A stretch of DNA of 51,989 bases from Tannerella sp. (lineage in GTDB: Bacteria > Bacteroidota > Bacteroidia > Bacteroidales > Tannerellaceae): positions 1 to 51,989 of the forward strand of contig JAISCL010000038.1 in assembly GCA_031265585.1 (NCBI GenBank). The letters run 5' to 3'. The position numbers and the translations under genes were made by a program. Below are positions 18,095 to 26,809 of the stretch, one piece after another. The notes under the pieces are model-generated. The model searched no databases and was not told the origin of the DNA. It saw only the letters and a program-made list of their open reading frames with translations. Every line of letters begins with the position of its first letter. Within the stretch, counting starts at the first letter, position 1.

Positions 18095-19540
18095 ATGGTA
18101 ACAAGAAGAAATTTTATCAGGAGAAGCGGTGCCGGTCTGGCAGCGATAGCGATGGGCAGCAGTTCTGTCCTGGCGGGAAAAACCCGTGCAGGAGGAAGCT
18201 TCGCCGCCTCGAACCGCCGTCCGGAGGCATCCGAAAGGAACTTTACCTCCCGGGCGGTTGAAGAAACAATCCGGCAGACGGGCAAACAGTTGACAGACGC
18301 AAAACTGTCACAGATGTTTGAAAACTGTTTTCCCAACACGCTCGATACAACCGTCCATTACAGGCTGCAGGACGGACGGCCCGACACGTTTGTCTATACG
18401 GGAGACATCCATGCGATGTGGCTCCGTGATTCGGCCGCCCAGGTATGGCCCTATCTGAAACTGGCGGAAAAGGACGAACCGCTGCAGAAACTGATTGCCG
18501 GCGTCGTCAATCGCCAGACGAAATGCATCCTCCTCGACCCGTATGCAAATGCATTCAACGACGGCCCCACCGGCAGCGAATGGAAGACCGACCTGACGGA
18601 TATGAAACCGGAACTGCACGAACGCAAATGGGAAATCGATTCCCTCTGCTACCCCGTCCGGCTCGCCTGGCATTACTGGAAGATTACGGGCGACACCTCC
18701 GTCTTTTCCGAAGCATGGCGGAAAGCAGCCGCACTGACCCTTAAAACCTTCCGCGAACAGCAGCGGAAGGAAAACCCCGGACCCTACCGGTTCCAGCGGA
18801 AGACCGAACGCCAGCTCGACACCTTATGCAACGACGGCTACGGCGCTCCCGTAAAGCCGGTCGGCCTGATCGCCTCCTCCTTCCGTCCCTCCGACGATGC
18901 CACTACGCTGAACTTCCTCATCCCGTCAAACCTCTTTGCCGTGACATCCCTCCGGCAACTGGCCGAGATCTCGACCCGGGTGACAAACGACAGCGCTTTC
19001 GCCTCCGAGTGTACCGCCCTGGCCGGAGAAGTACAGGCGGCTATCGACACATACGCCGTTGCCGACCACCTGCACTACGGGAAAGTCTACGCCTTTGAAG
19101 TAGACGGCTTCGGCAACCGCCTGTTTATGGACGACGCGAACGTCCCGAGCCTCCTCGCACTGCCCTACCTGGGATGCACAGACCACAGCGACCCCGTCTA
19201 CCGCAACACCCGCGCCTTTATCTGGAGCCTTGACAACCCCTACTTCTTCACCGGCCGTGCAGCCGAAGGAATCGGCGGCCCCCATATCGGCTTCGACATG
19301 ATCTGGCCGATGAGCCTCATCATGAAAGCGATGACAAGCCTCGACGAGCACGAAATCCGCTACTGCGTAAAGACCCTGCGCGACACCGACGGCGGAACAG
19401 GCTTCATGCACGAAAGTTTCCACAAAGACAATCCTGCAAAATTCACCCGTTCCTGGTTTGCCTGGGCCAACACCCTGTTCGGAGAACTGATCCTCAAACT
19501 GATCAGCGAAGGCCACCTCAAACTGCTCAACAACTTATAA
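18095..19540 (+). CDS. GH125 exo-alpha-1,6-mannosidase with a Tat-like signal
   Basis: Removes terminal alpha-1,6-linked mannose, as from a debranched yeast mannan backbone or bacterial N-glycan processing. 481 residues; family GH125 is recognised from [39 protein letters not shown] with the likely catalytic Asp182, [15 protein letters not shown], and [15 protein letters not shown] with the likely catalytic Glu. The N-terminus [17 protein letters not shown] fits a twin-arginine signal followed by a hydrophobic stretch and Ala-x-Ala-like region, unlike the lipoprotein signals of its neighbours. It follows GH92 and ends before a strong terminator at 19650. Confidence 0.93.
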   Translation: MVTRRNFIRRSGAGLAAIAMGSSSVLAGKTRAGGSFAASNRRPEASERNFTSRAVEETIRQTGKQLTDAKLSQMFENCFPNTLDTTVHYRLQDGRPDTFVYTGDIHAMWLRDSAAQVWPYLKLAEKDEPLQKLIAGVVNRQTKCILLDPYANAFNDGPTGSEWKTDLTDMKPELHERKWEIDSLCYPVRLAWHYWKITGDTSVFSEAWRKAAALTLKTFREQQRKENPGPYRFQRKTERQLDTLCNDGYGAPVKPVGLIASSFRPSDDATTLNFLIPSNLFAVTSLRQLAEISTRVTNDSAFASECTALAGEVQAAIDTYAVADHLHYGKVYAFEVDGFGNRLFMDDANVPSLLALPYLGCTDHSDPVYRNTRAFIWSLDNPYFFTGRAAEGIGGPHIGFDMIWPMSLIMKAMTSLDEHEIRYCVKTLRDTDGGTGFMHESFHKDNPAKFTRSWFAWANTLFGELILKLISEGHLKLLNNL

Positions 19541-19649
19541 TATAAGGGCAGCGTTTATGGCATTAAACTGTGTAGCTTTGTGTTTTTTACGGATGTTCTA
19601 ACGGCCATCCATCGATTCCGGACTTCACACCTGAACGCGGCACAAAAGA

Positions 19650-19685
19650 AAAACCGCCCTGCACGAAAGCAGGACGGTTTTTTGC
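19650..19685 (+). terminator. Rho-independent terminator of the GH92-GH125 operon
   Basis: Arms 19650-19662 and 19669-19681 form a 13-bp stem with one mismatch and a six-base loop, ending in a T run (19678-19683). It lies about 110 bp after the GH125 stop. Confidence 0.85.
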
Positions 19686-19818
19686 GTGAAGTAAGGTACA
19701 AAACCGGGCTGCGCGGAGTATAAAAAACGGAAATTTAATGGAAATGAAATAAAAAAGTAATGTGATGTTATTTAATTTGCATCAATATTGTAATAATGAA
19801 TTTTTAATTTTGTTGACG

Positions 19819-19898
19819 ACGGGCAGAAAGCCCTTATTTCTTTAATTTCATTTTAATTAGTTAACGGGTTGCCCGAAAAAACGGGCAACCCTTCTTTT
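19819..19898 (+). ncRNA. Candidate small RNA with two hairpins
   Basis: A -7 box TAATTTTG lies at 19805-19812, predicting a start near 19819. A small hairpin (GGGC-AGAAA-GCCC) follows at once, then an AT-rich linker, then a 10-bp GC-rich hairpin (arms 19866-19875 and 19882-19891) with a T-rich tail. No gene follows on this strand, so it would be a free-standing RNA of about 80 nt. The arm CGGGCA of the first hairpin could also pair with TGCCCG of the second. The nearest TTTG is 25 bp from the -7 box, longer than usual. The rest of 19541-20079 holds only the GH125 terminator and no convincing gene. Confidence 0.35.
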
Positions 19899-20079
19899 GA
19901 TTATTTCCTGCCTGCAAGCCTGATGCCATCAACAACCCTAACGGATTACGGCCATTTTGCACCGGAAGGCGCCGCCATCGGTGACAATGCGGACTTCGGA
20001 TAGTCGGTGCCGTTCGTGCCGGTGTTATAGTGAGGGTTGTTTCCGGGCCGGAGTATACGGGTTTCAGCGTCCGTGGATC

Positions 20080-21459
20080 CTACAGCGGGGATTGCGAGCG
20101 GCGGTCAACAGGGAACCATAAATCGTCTTCGGTCAGGCCGCATGCTTCGATGGCTTTCAGGCAATATTCAAGTTTGCCGATGTCCGGGGTGTTGTTGTTT
20201 GTGCCGAATGTGAATTTTATGCCGGCGGCTTTTGCGGCCCGGATTATTTCAATACCGGGTATTTCGTAGCGTGCATTGATCTCGAGTGCAATGCGGTTGT
20301 CCTTTAAGGCTTTTATTATCCCGGCGTAGCGCTCTTCCGTCCATAAGCGGCTGTAATGATCGCGGATTACATGCGGCAACAGGGTCGGGTTTACATAGAT
20401 GTCGACTGGCTCGGTGTTGAGGATCATTACCGTACGCTCGACTATCAGATCCATATATTCCTCTTCCGGAATATCGACAAACGTTTCTTCGGAAATCCAC
20501 ATCCTTGTACGGCGACCTTTGTGATCGTGAAAAGTCAGGGCGTCGGTGAAGACATAGTCAAAAAGAGCACGTGATTCGTGTGAAAACGTGGCGGGCCATT
20601 CGCGGCCTTCCCCCTGCATGCCGAAGAAGAAAGGCTTATGCTTGACCGAATCCATAAAAAGCCGGACGCCGGCATCGTCCGTAATCGGGAAACCGCGCCC
20701 GCAATTCGGGGCGATACCATAGTTGATGCCGTAATTCATTGACGCGGCATGTGCCTGATCCATCGACCAGCCCTTCAGGTGGACGTGGCAGTCGATTAGC
20801 GGGAAAAGCCGCTGCTGGAGGCGGATGACCGGGTCTGACTGTTCATCAACGGCGCCCAGCGTATCCGCCGGATTTACCGCATTCGCCGGAAGCCGGTTAA
20901 CCAGCAGGTCTCTAAATTCAACCTTCCCCCGGTAGCCCGCCAGGAAAAAATTTCCCTTCCCCAGGAGCCTGTTGCGGTAGTCCGCGGTACGGAAAGGCGC
21001 CTCCGGCTCCGTATAGCAGACTACATCCGTATCGCCGATCCGTACGGAAATATTCTTTCCGCGCACGGCAATGGTGAAGGGGAACCACGTCCCGTCTTCC
21101 ACGATGCTTTTGTACAGGTTCCGGACGGCCGTGAGGCTGCCCGTTTTCCGCGAACTGTCCAGCGGGCCGTTATGGAACAGCACCTCGTATCCCCTTCCGT
21201 CCGGCGCGCTGTGGAAGCGGATTCCCGCCTCCGCTCCCGCTGTGGTTCTGGCCAGTCCGCTCATTTCAAAATTTACAAATCCTTTCGCAGCCCCGGCTCC
21301 CCCGTAACAGAGGGTAAGGCCTTCCTCGACCGTCAATAGCCCGTTTTTAAGCGCAAAATCCGGCTGGTCCGGCGCCGTCCACCGATCCATCTTCTGAGGA
21401 CCGGAACATCCGGCCATGAAAAGAACAGCCGGCAAAAACAAATAAACTAACTTTCCCAT
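20080..21459 (-). CDS. Lipoprotein: DUF1080-like domain fused to a metal-dependent hydrolase
   Basis: The start at 21459 (459 aa) is chosen because the lipoprotein signal MGKLVYLFLPAVLFMAGC begins there; 42 in-frame upstream codons do not look like a signal. Residues about 30-200 form a beta-sandwich of the DUF1080/concanavalin type (AGIRFHSAPDGRGYEVLFHN, FTIAVRGKNISVRIGD). From about residue 225 a PHP or amidohydrolase-like TIM barrel follows: LIDCHVHLKG supplies the first metal histidines, then IAPNCGRGFPI, GMQGEGREWP, VDIYVNPTL, ALEINARYEIP and IKFTFGTNNNT. Known DUF1080 proteins act on keto-sugar derivatives, but the activity here is unknown. It is the last gene of the minus-strand arm of the mannan locus, 168 bp after GH76. 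Confidence 0.75.
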   Translation of the reverse strand: MGKLVYLFLPAVLFMAGCSGPQKMDRWTAPDQPDFALKNGLLTVEEGLTLCYGGAGAAKGFVNFEMSGLARTTAGAEAGIRFHSAPDGRGYEVLFHNGPLDSSRKTGSLTAVRNLYKSIVEDGTWFPFTIAVRGKNISVRIGDTDVVCYTEPEAPFRTADYRNRLLGKGNFFLAGYRGKVEFRDLLVNRLPANAVNPADTLGAVDEQSDPVIRLQQRLFPLIDCHVHLKGWSMDQAHAASMNYGINYGIAPNCGRGFPITDDAGVRLFMDSVKHKPFFFGMQGEGREWPATFSHESRALFDYVFTDALTFHDHKGRRTRMWISEETFVDIPEEEYMDLIVERTVMILNTEPVDIYVNPTLLPHVIRDHYSRLWTEERYAGIIKALKDNRIALEINARYEIPGIEIIRAAKAAGIKFTFGTNNNTPDIGKLEYCLKAIEACGLTEDDLWFPVDRRSQSPL

Positions 21460-21627
21460 GATTCCATTTTTTAACTGCACGCGACCCGGTTTTGTACATT
21501 CAAACTGACACCGGAAGGTGTCCGAATCGGACGCTTTCCGGCGTCGGCCTGCACAACAGGGCATTACGGCGCGAAGATATAACATTTTGATTATTTCCGC
21601 CGATAAATTACCGTAAAAAAAAATATT

Positions 21628-22758
21628 TTACATGATTTCTTTGTTTCTAAGTAACGCGGCGGCTTCGATGAGCATGCAGCCGCTTAGCTGTTCCGTTAAT
21701 CCGGTGGAGGAGCTGGGACTTGTCCGCCAGTCGGGGCCGTAAAAGACGGAGGGCTGGCTTGTTCCATCATTCCACAGCGTTTCGGCGTTGTATTTCAGGA
21801 ATTGCACGTAACGCTTTTTTACTGCGGCATCCAGGCGCTCCTGCTGGATCAGGACGGTAAAGTAGCGGATGAAAATGCCTTTGAAAAGTCCGCCGTCACC
21901 GGTTCCTTCGCTTTTCAGGATGGAACTGCTGACAAGGCTGCCGGTTGCATGATCGGCGGCCAGGACGGCATCATTCAGGTAGGATCTTTCGCCTGATATT
22001 TGATGCAGTTCAATGGCGGAACCGATGAAGGTGCCCTGGTTGTAGGTGAAGACCCAATTTTTCTGGATTTCGCCTGTTTCGCTGTTTATGTTGTCGTATA
22101 CCGTCCCGTTATTGCTGTTGAACAGGGTGGTCTTCTCCCAGTTGTATATCCTGAAGGCCCATTCCCGGTTTTTCTCGTCGCCGAACTCCTGATACAGACG
22201 GGCGGCCAGTATGCAGGCCGGGCCGTTTGAACAGGCGTTCTTGCTGTACTCCATCCCTTTTTTCCAGGTGATGCCGCCACCTGCGTTATCGTTCCAGCCG
22301 GCTTTTATGTATTCCCAGATCTGGAGGGCGGCCTCTTTATATTTTTCATCATTCGTTGCTTTCCAGGCACGCAGCATGGCGAGGGCATTCCATTCCATGT
22401 CATCATAATAATCGTTCCGGAAGGTGTTCCCGTTCCGGATCCTGACGCCTTCAAACCAGCGGTCAAAATAATTGCGGTACGTATTGTCGCCCGTCCTCAG
22501 CCAGGCGTCAACCAGCACATCCAGCGCATGCGCCTGCGGCCAGTAATGGAAATCCGCTTTGCCGTTACTGTCATAGTTAAAATAGTTATCGCCGGCGTTC
22601 CAGAACGAGCGGATTAAAGCCTGGCTGCTTTTATCGGCCGCACTGTTCCAGTCTATGGCCGTATCGTCACCGTTCCCGTTGGGATCCGGATTGTCTTCGC
22701 TTTCTCCGCACGCAAAAAGCAGGAGACACAAAGGCAGTAGAAAAAAATTCCGTTTCAT
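21628..22758 (-). CDS. GH76 endo-alpha-1,6-mannanase lipoprotein
   Basis: Cuts the alpha-1,6-mannan backbone. The start at 22758 (376 aa) gives a clean lipoprotein signal, MKRNFFLLPLCLLLFAC; an in-frame start ten codons upstream adds only polar residues. The GH76 fold is supported by the catalytic Asp pair in DYYDDMEW (Asp119-Asp120), the WNDNAGGGITWKKGMEYSKN segment and SNGPACILAARLYQ, with (alpha/alpha) barrel-like helices throughout. As a surface lipoprotein it would generate oligosaccharides for the SusCD transporter encoded upstream. The 103-bp gap before it contains an imperfect repeat (AAACCTAAAA) but no clear terminator. Confidence 0.92.
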   Translation of the reverse strand: MKRNFFLLPLCLLLFACGESEDNPDPNGNGDDTAIDWNSAADKSSQALIRSFWNAGDNYFNYDSNGKADFHYWPQAHALDVLVDAWLRTGDNTYRNYFDRWFEGVRIRNGNTFRNDYYDDMEWNALAMLRAWKATNDEKYKEAALQIWEYIKAGWNDNAGGGITWKKGMEYSKNACSNGPACILAARLYQEFGDEKNREWAFRIYNWEKTTLFNSNNGTVYDNINSETGEIQKNWVFTYNQGTFIGSAIELHQISGERSYLNDAVLAADHATGSLVSSSILKSEGTGDGGLFKGIFIRYFTVLIQQERLDAAVKKRYVQFLKYNAETLWNDGTSQPSVFYGPDWRTSPSSSTGLTEQLSGCMLIEAAALLRNKEIM

Positions 22759-22861
22759 ATTTATATTATTTTTAATCCTGTATTCCAACAGATAAGGATT
22801 AAGAACTAACGAGTAATTCTTAACCCTTAAATGCCCTTAGAAACCTAAAAACCTAAAAAAC

Positions 22862-24004
22862 CTATTTACTTATAGTGTGCGTATAAGGCCCGTCCGCATT
22901 CAGGTAGACCGTATAGTCGACGGGTACGCCATCAAAATCACTCATCAGCTTCCACTTGTCATCCCATTGTGAAGCGCTTTCAATCAGCCTCAAATAATAA
23001 TAGGATTCCGGGCTTGTCGCGTTCGGACGGGAATCGGTTGCATTCAGCGTCCCCCACTCTACTTCCCTTTCAGCTCCGGCACCGGCGTTTTCTTTGATGA
23101 ACATCCTGAACTTGTAACGCTCATCTCTTCCCCAGCTTTCCTGCTTGAAAGTAACGGTCTGACCCTTTGCCCTGAAAATCCCGTAGCCTTCGTACGGCAG
23201 TTCAAACAGCGACGCGCCTTCCGGACAGAAATAGAACATGATCCGGTTCACCAGCGTGTACGTACAGGCGCCGATATTAAAATCAAGCGTAATCCGGTAG
23301 ATCCCGTCAACAGGGACCGTGACTGTTCCGTTTTCCTTTATCAGGCCGTTATCCGTATAGAACTCCCTCGCAGTACCCGATGCGGCATCCGTAAAATAGA
23401 ACGGCTTCCCGCCTGCCAATTTTGTATATACTTCAAATTCGCCGCCTGCAACCGCTTTCATCCGGTGAGACCGGGAACGGTCTGCGCCGCCTTCCGAGCC
23501 TTCGCCCGTGACAAAGACATCCACCGGGAGGTCTTCAAATCCGGCCAAGCGGGTCACCGTCAATGTATTTTCCTGCCCCGACTTAACGGCTTTCAATCCT
23601 TTCGATGAAAAGACAGCCCATTTAACAGCGCCCGTTTCGGACGATTTCACGCCCGCCTTCCCCGCAATGGCGTTCAATTGCTTGTGGCTTACGGAGACAC
23701 TGTTTTTCATCCCATTATTGTCCGCATAGAGCACGTAGGTGGGAGATGAGAAATCCCCGTCCGGCCTGTCAAATGCGACCTGGTACACAGTCATGCCTCC
23801 CTCTGCCACCGTTACATAATCCCATTCAAAATAAAGCGCTGCCGAAGCCGACGGTTCCAGGACAATCGCCCTCCCGCTCGCAGGCTCTACAAGATTTTTA
23901 ACCCCGGACAACCGCGTATCCGTATCTCCCATGTTATCACCGCAAGCTAAAAACGAGATAACGGAAGAGATCATTACTGTTATTTTTAAAACTGTTGATT
24001 TCAT
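22862..24004 (-). CDS. SusE-like surface glycan-binding lipoprotein (copy 2)
   Basis: 380 residues with the lipoprotein signal ending VISFLAC. The N-terminal domain (about residues 30-140) carries the SusE-family pattern: LVEPASGRAIVLEPSASAAL followed by YFEWDYV and a PTYVLYADNNGMKN strand. The rest consists of beta-sandwich modules expected to bind mannan oligosaccharides at the cell surface. It is a clear paralogue of the gene ten bases upstream: both have ASASAxLYFEW, VSHKQLNAIAG/ITHKQLNRIA and GEEWG-like C-terminal repeats. No enzymatic motif was seen. Confidence 0.85.
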   Translation of the reverse strand: MKSTVLKITVMISSVISFLACGDNMGDTDTRLSGVKNLVEPASGRAIVLEPSASAALYFEWDYVTVAEGGMTVYQVAFDRPDGDFSSPTYVLYADNNGMKNSVSVSHKQLNAIAGKAGVKSSETGAVKWAVFSSKGLKAVKSGQENTLTVTRLAGFEDLPVDVFVTGEGSEGGADRSRSHRMKAVAGGEFEVYTKLAGGKPFYFTDAASGTAREFYTDNGLIKENGTVTVPVDGIYRITLDFNIGACTYTLVNRIMFYFCPEGASLFELPYEGYGIFRAKGQTVTFKQESWGRDERYKFRMFIKENAGAGAEREVEWGTLNATDSRPNATSPESYYYLRLIESASQWDDKWKLMSDFDGVPVDYTVYLNADGPYTHTISK

Positions 24005-24014
24005 ATCTCCTGTG

Positions 24015-25139
24015 TCATTTAATTACTAAATTATGCGTATAGGCACCTTCCGGGTTCAGGGAGAACATCACATCATACGTTTTACCGTTCCAGCCGTCCG
24101 TTGCCGGATTTTTCCAGATCTGGTTGTTTGTCCACTGCTCGACGTTTGTCCGTTCTACCATATAATAGTAGGCTTCATTTCCGGTCGGTTTGCTGTCGTT
24201 GTTAATCGCCCGCCATTCCGTTTCGCCGGCGGAACTCTGCATCCGGAATTTATACCGGTCGTCCGAGCTGTCGTTGCCTTCAAGTCCCGTAACCGCATGA
24301 TTCAGCAGTTCCCAGACGCCCATTCCCTTATACGGCAATTCGATTTCACGCTGCGACCAGTTCAGGAATAAACTCACCTTCGTGACTTCCTTTGAAATGA
24401 AAGATCCCGCATTGAAATCAACGTAGAACATATAAATACCGGTTTTGGATACCGTCGAAGCGCCTCCTTCCACCAGTTTTTCTCCGCTCAGCGAATATTC
24501 GACGGGTGTTCCGGTCTTCGTGTTTACAAATTTAAAGGTCTTGCCTTCCGTAAACTTCATATAGATTTCAAATTCCCCATCCGTCACTTTTCTCAGGACA
24601 AGCGCGTTGGAAATATCTCCACCCGCTTCAGTCGCTTCCCCGGTAATATATAGCTGGCCGGGGACATCGGCAAATCCGGCCAGACGTGTCAGGGTCAGCG
24701 TGCGTTCCTGTCCGGCTTTTACAGGGTTGATGCCTTTTGAAGAAAATACAGTCCATTTCAACGCGCCCTGCTGCGAAGATTCAACACCGGCCATCGCTGC
24801 AATCCGGTTCAGCTGCTTGTGGGTAATGGTGGCATGATTCGCCCCCCCGTTATTATCGGCCGTCGCGATGAAGAGCGGATCCGAAAAATCACCGTCCGCC
24901 TTATCAAACACAACTTCATACAGGACGGCGCCGCCATCTTCCGCCCTCGCAGGTTCCCATTCGAAATAGAGGGTGGCCGAAGCGGATGCCTGTAAAACGA
25001 CCGCTTTCCCGTTATCCGGTTCATAAAGCGTCTGAACGGCCGTTACGCCAAGATCTCTTACTTCACCGTTACTGCTGCATGCAACAAGGGCGACGGTTAA
25101 AGAGATTATCATTGTCAGTTTTATCATTACTGTTTTCAT
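24015..25139 (-). CDS. SusE-like surface glycan-binding lipoprotein (copy 1)
   Basis: 374 residues, lipoprotein signal ending VALVAC. Same architecture as the next gene: an N-terminal SusE domain (LYEPDNGKAVVLQASASATL, then YFEWEPA), the THKQLNRIAAMAGV helix, LTLTRLAGFADVPGQLYITG, and C-terminal beta modules. It lies 35 bp after susD in the usual SusE position, so it most likely cooperates with the SusCD complex in capturing mannan. The two copies probably arose by tandem duplication and then diverged. Confidence 0.85.
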   Translation of the reverse strand: MKTVMIKLTMIISLTVALVACSSNGEVRDLGVTAVQTLYEPDNGKAVVLQASASATLYFEWEPARAEDGGAVLYEVVFDKADGDFSDPLFIATADNNGGANHATITHKQLNRIAAMAGVESSQQGALKWTVFSSKGINPVKAGQERTLTLTRLAGFADVPGQLYITGEATEAGGDISNALVLRKVTDGEFEIYMKFTEGKTFKFVNTKTGTPVEYSLSGEKLVEGGASTVSKTGIYMFYVDFNAGSFISKEVTKVSLFLNWSQREIELPYKGMGVWELLNHAVTGLEGNDSSDDRYKFRMQSSAGETEWRAINNDSKPTGNEAYYYMVERTNVEQWTNNQIWKNPATDGWNGKTYDVMFSLNPEGAYTHNLVIK

Positions 25140-25174
25140 AAGATTTTTATTTTTACATTAAAGTCGTATCCTTA

Positions 25175-26797
25175 TCAATACCCCGGGTTCTGAGTAAGAT
25201 TTTTATTGATGTCCCGCTGAGACTGCGGAACGGCAAACAGGTAATCCCTTCCGCTGTCGAACTTGCGCGCGTCTAACTGGATGTACCGGGTATTGTCGTC
25301 TGCAAATTTCGCTCCGCGGGGAGTTACGTTCAGAACGGTTTCGATTGTCTTCCAGCGACGGATATCAAACAGCCTCAGTCCTTCAATCGCCAGCTCGCAA
25401 CGACGTTCACGGCGAATAACGTCCTGCAGGTTCGAAGATGAAGAAGGGTAATCAAGCGCCGAGGCATCCGTAAATCCGGCACGCTGACGTATCGGACGGA
25501 TCGTCCTGTTCCAGACGTCCTCAGTCATTTGACCCGATTCATATTTCGCTTCCGCATACATTAACAATATATCCGCATACCGCATCAGAATCAGGTTCAG
25601 TCCCGCCGCCATGCCTGCCGGGGCTGTCGGGTCGAAATATTTCCGCAGGTAATAGCCCGTTGCCGTCGCATTCTGTCCGGGTCCCGCATATTCATCCAGG
25701 TTTGAAACGCCCGCCTCCCGCGAAGATCCGGGTTTGATATAGATGGTGGAAACCGTACCGTCTCCCTTTTTCCATTGATAGCCGTGATAAACGATTGTCT
25801 TTTCAAAACGCGGATCCCTGTTTACGGAAGGATCGTCTTCATTGTATCCGGAACCTCCTTCGCTGATAGCTTTCCCGTTTTTCATGATATAATCTTCAAC
25901 CAGTTCCTGCGTAGGCGCAAAGCCGTGGATGCGTCCCCCTACGGTGAGCGGAATCGCGTCATAATATTCACCCCATGTCCGGAGCGTCAAGACATAACCG
26001 AGATCGAGGATGACTTCACTGTTATACTCGTTTTCGGGTAAAAACAGTCCCTCATACGAAGGGAACAATTCATAATGGCCGTATTCGTCATTCATGATCT
26101 TTTCGCAGATGGAAGCTACATTTGCCCAGTCGCCTTCGTATAAGTAGGTACGGGCAAGCAGCGTCATCACGGCGCCTTTGGTGATCCTGCCGTTATCTTT
26201 TTCCGCATACGCCTGCCTGGTCGGAAGGATGCTTACGATCTCGTTCAGTTCTTTCCTTACAAAATCAACGACCTCCGATTTCGGGGAACGGGCGATCGTA
26301 TTGGCTTCCTGCATTGAAATATCCTGATCAAACAAAGGGATATCCCCATAATGACAGGCAAGGCGGAAAAACAGGTAAGCGCGGATGAAACGGGCTTCCG
26401 CCCTCATCCTTGTTTTAAGCGCTTCATCCATATCGGGCACACGGTCTACATTTTCAAGGAAAATATGACAGGTCTTTATTCCTTCGTAACATTTTTTCCA
26501 TTCATCGGCAAAGCGGTTGAGGGAAGGAAGCGCCTGTCCGGAAGTGATCATTTTCTCATTGGAGCTGCCGCGCCCCTCATACAGGTTGTCGGATAATTTT
26601 TCATTGACAAAAAACTGTTCGGCGCCAAACAACTGGCTATACCCCATACTCAAAACGGCAGACGCCTTCTCTGTTGATGTCCAGTAATTCAGGTCCGTAA
26701 ACTTGTTCGTGGGAGCCAAATCCAGTTCGTTGCAGGAAGAAAATAAAAGCGACATCAGGCAAACAGCTCCGGCATAATTTAATATTCTATTTTTCAT
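25175..26797 (-). CDS. SusD-family outer-membrane glycan-binding lipoprotein (PUL1)
   Basis: 540 residues. The lipoprotein signal ends MSLLFSSC, followed by the family opening NELDLAPTNKFTDLNYW. SusD features include helical TPR-like repeats (ARFIRAYLFFRLACHYGDIPL), LILMRYADILLMYAEAKYE and the C-terminal RRERRCELAIEGLRLFDIRRW with LTQNPGY at the end. It forms the lid on the SusC barrel and binds the imported oligosaccharide. It starts 12 bp after susC. Confidence 0.95.
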   Translation of the reverse strand: MKNRILNYAGAVCLMSLLFSSCNELDLAPTNKFTDLNYWTSTEKASAVLSMGYSQLFGAEQFFVNEKLSDNLYEGRGSSNEKMITSGQALPSLNRFADEWKKCYEGIKTCHIFLENVDRVPDMDEALKTRMRAEARFIRAYLFFRLACHYGDIPLFDQDISMQEANTIARSPKSEVVDFVRKELNEIVSILPTRQAYAEKDNGRITKGAVMTLLARTYLYEGDWANVASICEKIMNDEYGHYELFPSYEGLFLPENEYNSEVILDLGYVLTLRTWGEYYDAIPLTVGGRIHGFAPTQELVEDYIMKNGKAISEGGSGYNEDDPSVNRDPRFEKTIVYHGYQWKKGDGTVSTIYIKPGSSREAGVSNLDEYAGPGQNATATGYYLRKYFDPTAPAGMAAGLNLILMRYADILLMYAEAKYESGQMTEDVWNRTIRPIRQRAGFTDASALDYPSSSSNLQDVIRRERRCELAIEGLRLFDIRRWKTIETVLNVTPRGAKFADDNTRYIQLDARKFDSGRDYLFAVPQSQRDINKNLTQNPGY

Positions 26798-26809
26798 AAT
26801 TGCATAATT

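Noticed and set aside
19905-20079. Possible coding remnant after the hydrolase gene on the minus strand (frames reading SEVRIVTDGGAFRCKM or TGTNGTDYPKSALSP)
   Set aside because: Two phases look equally protein-like, neither continues from the upstream gene without a stop, and no family was recognised.
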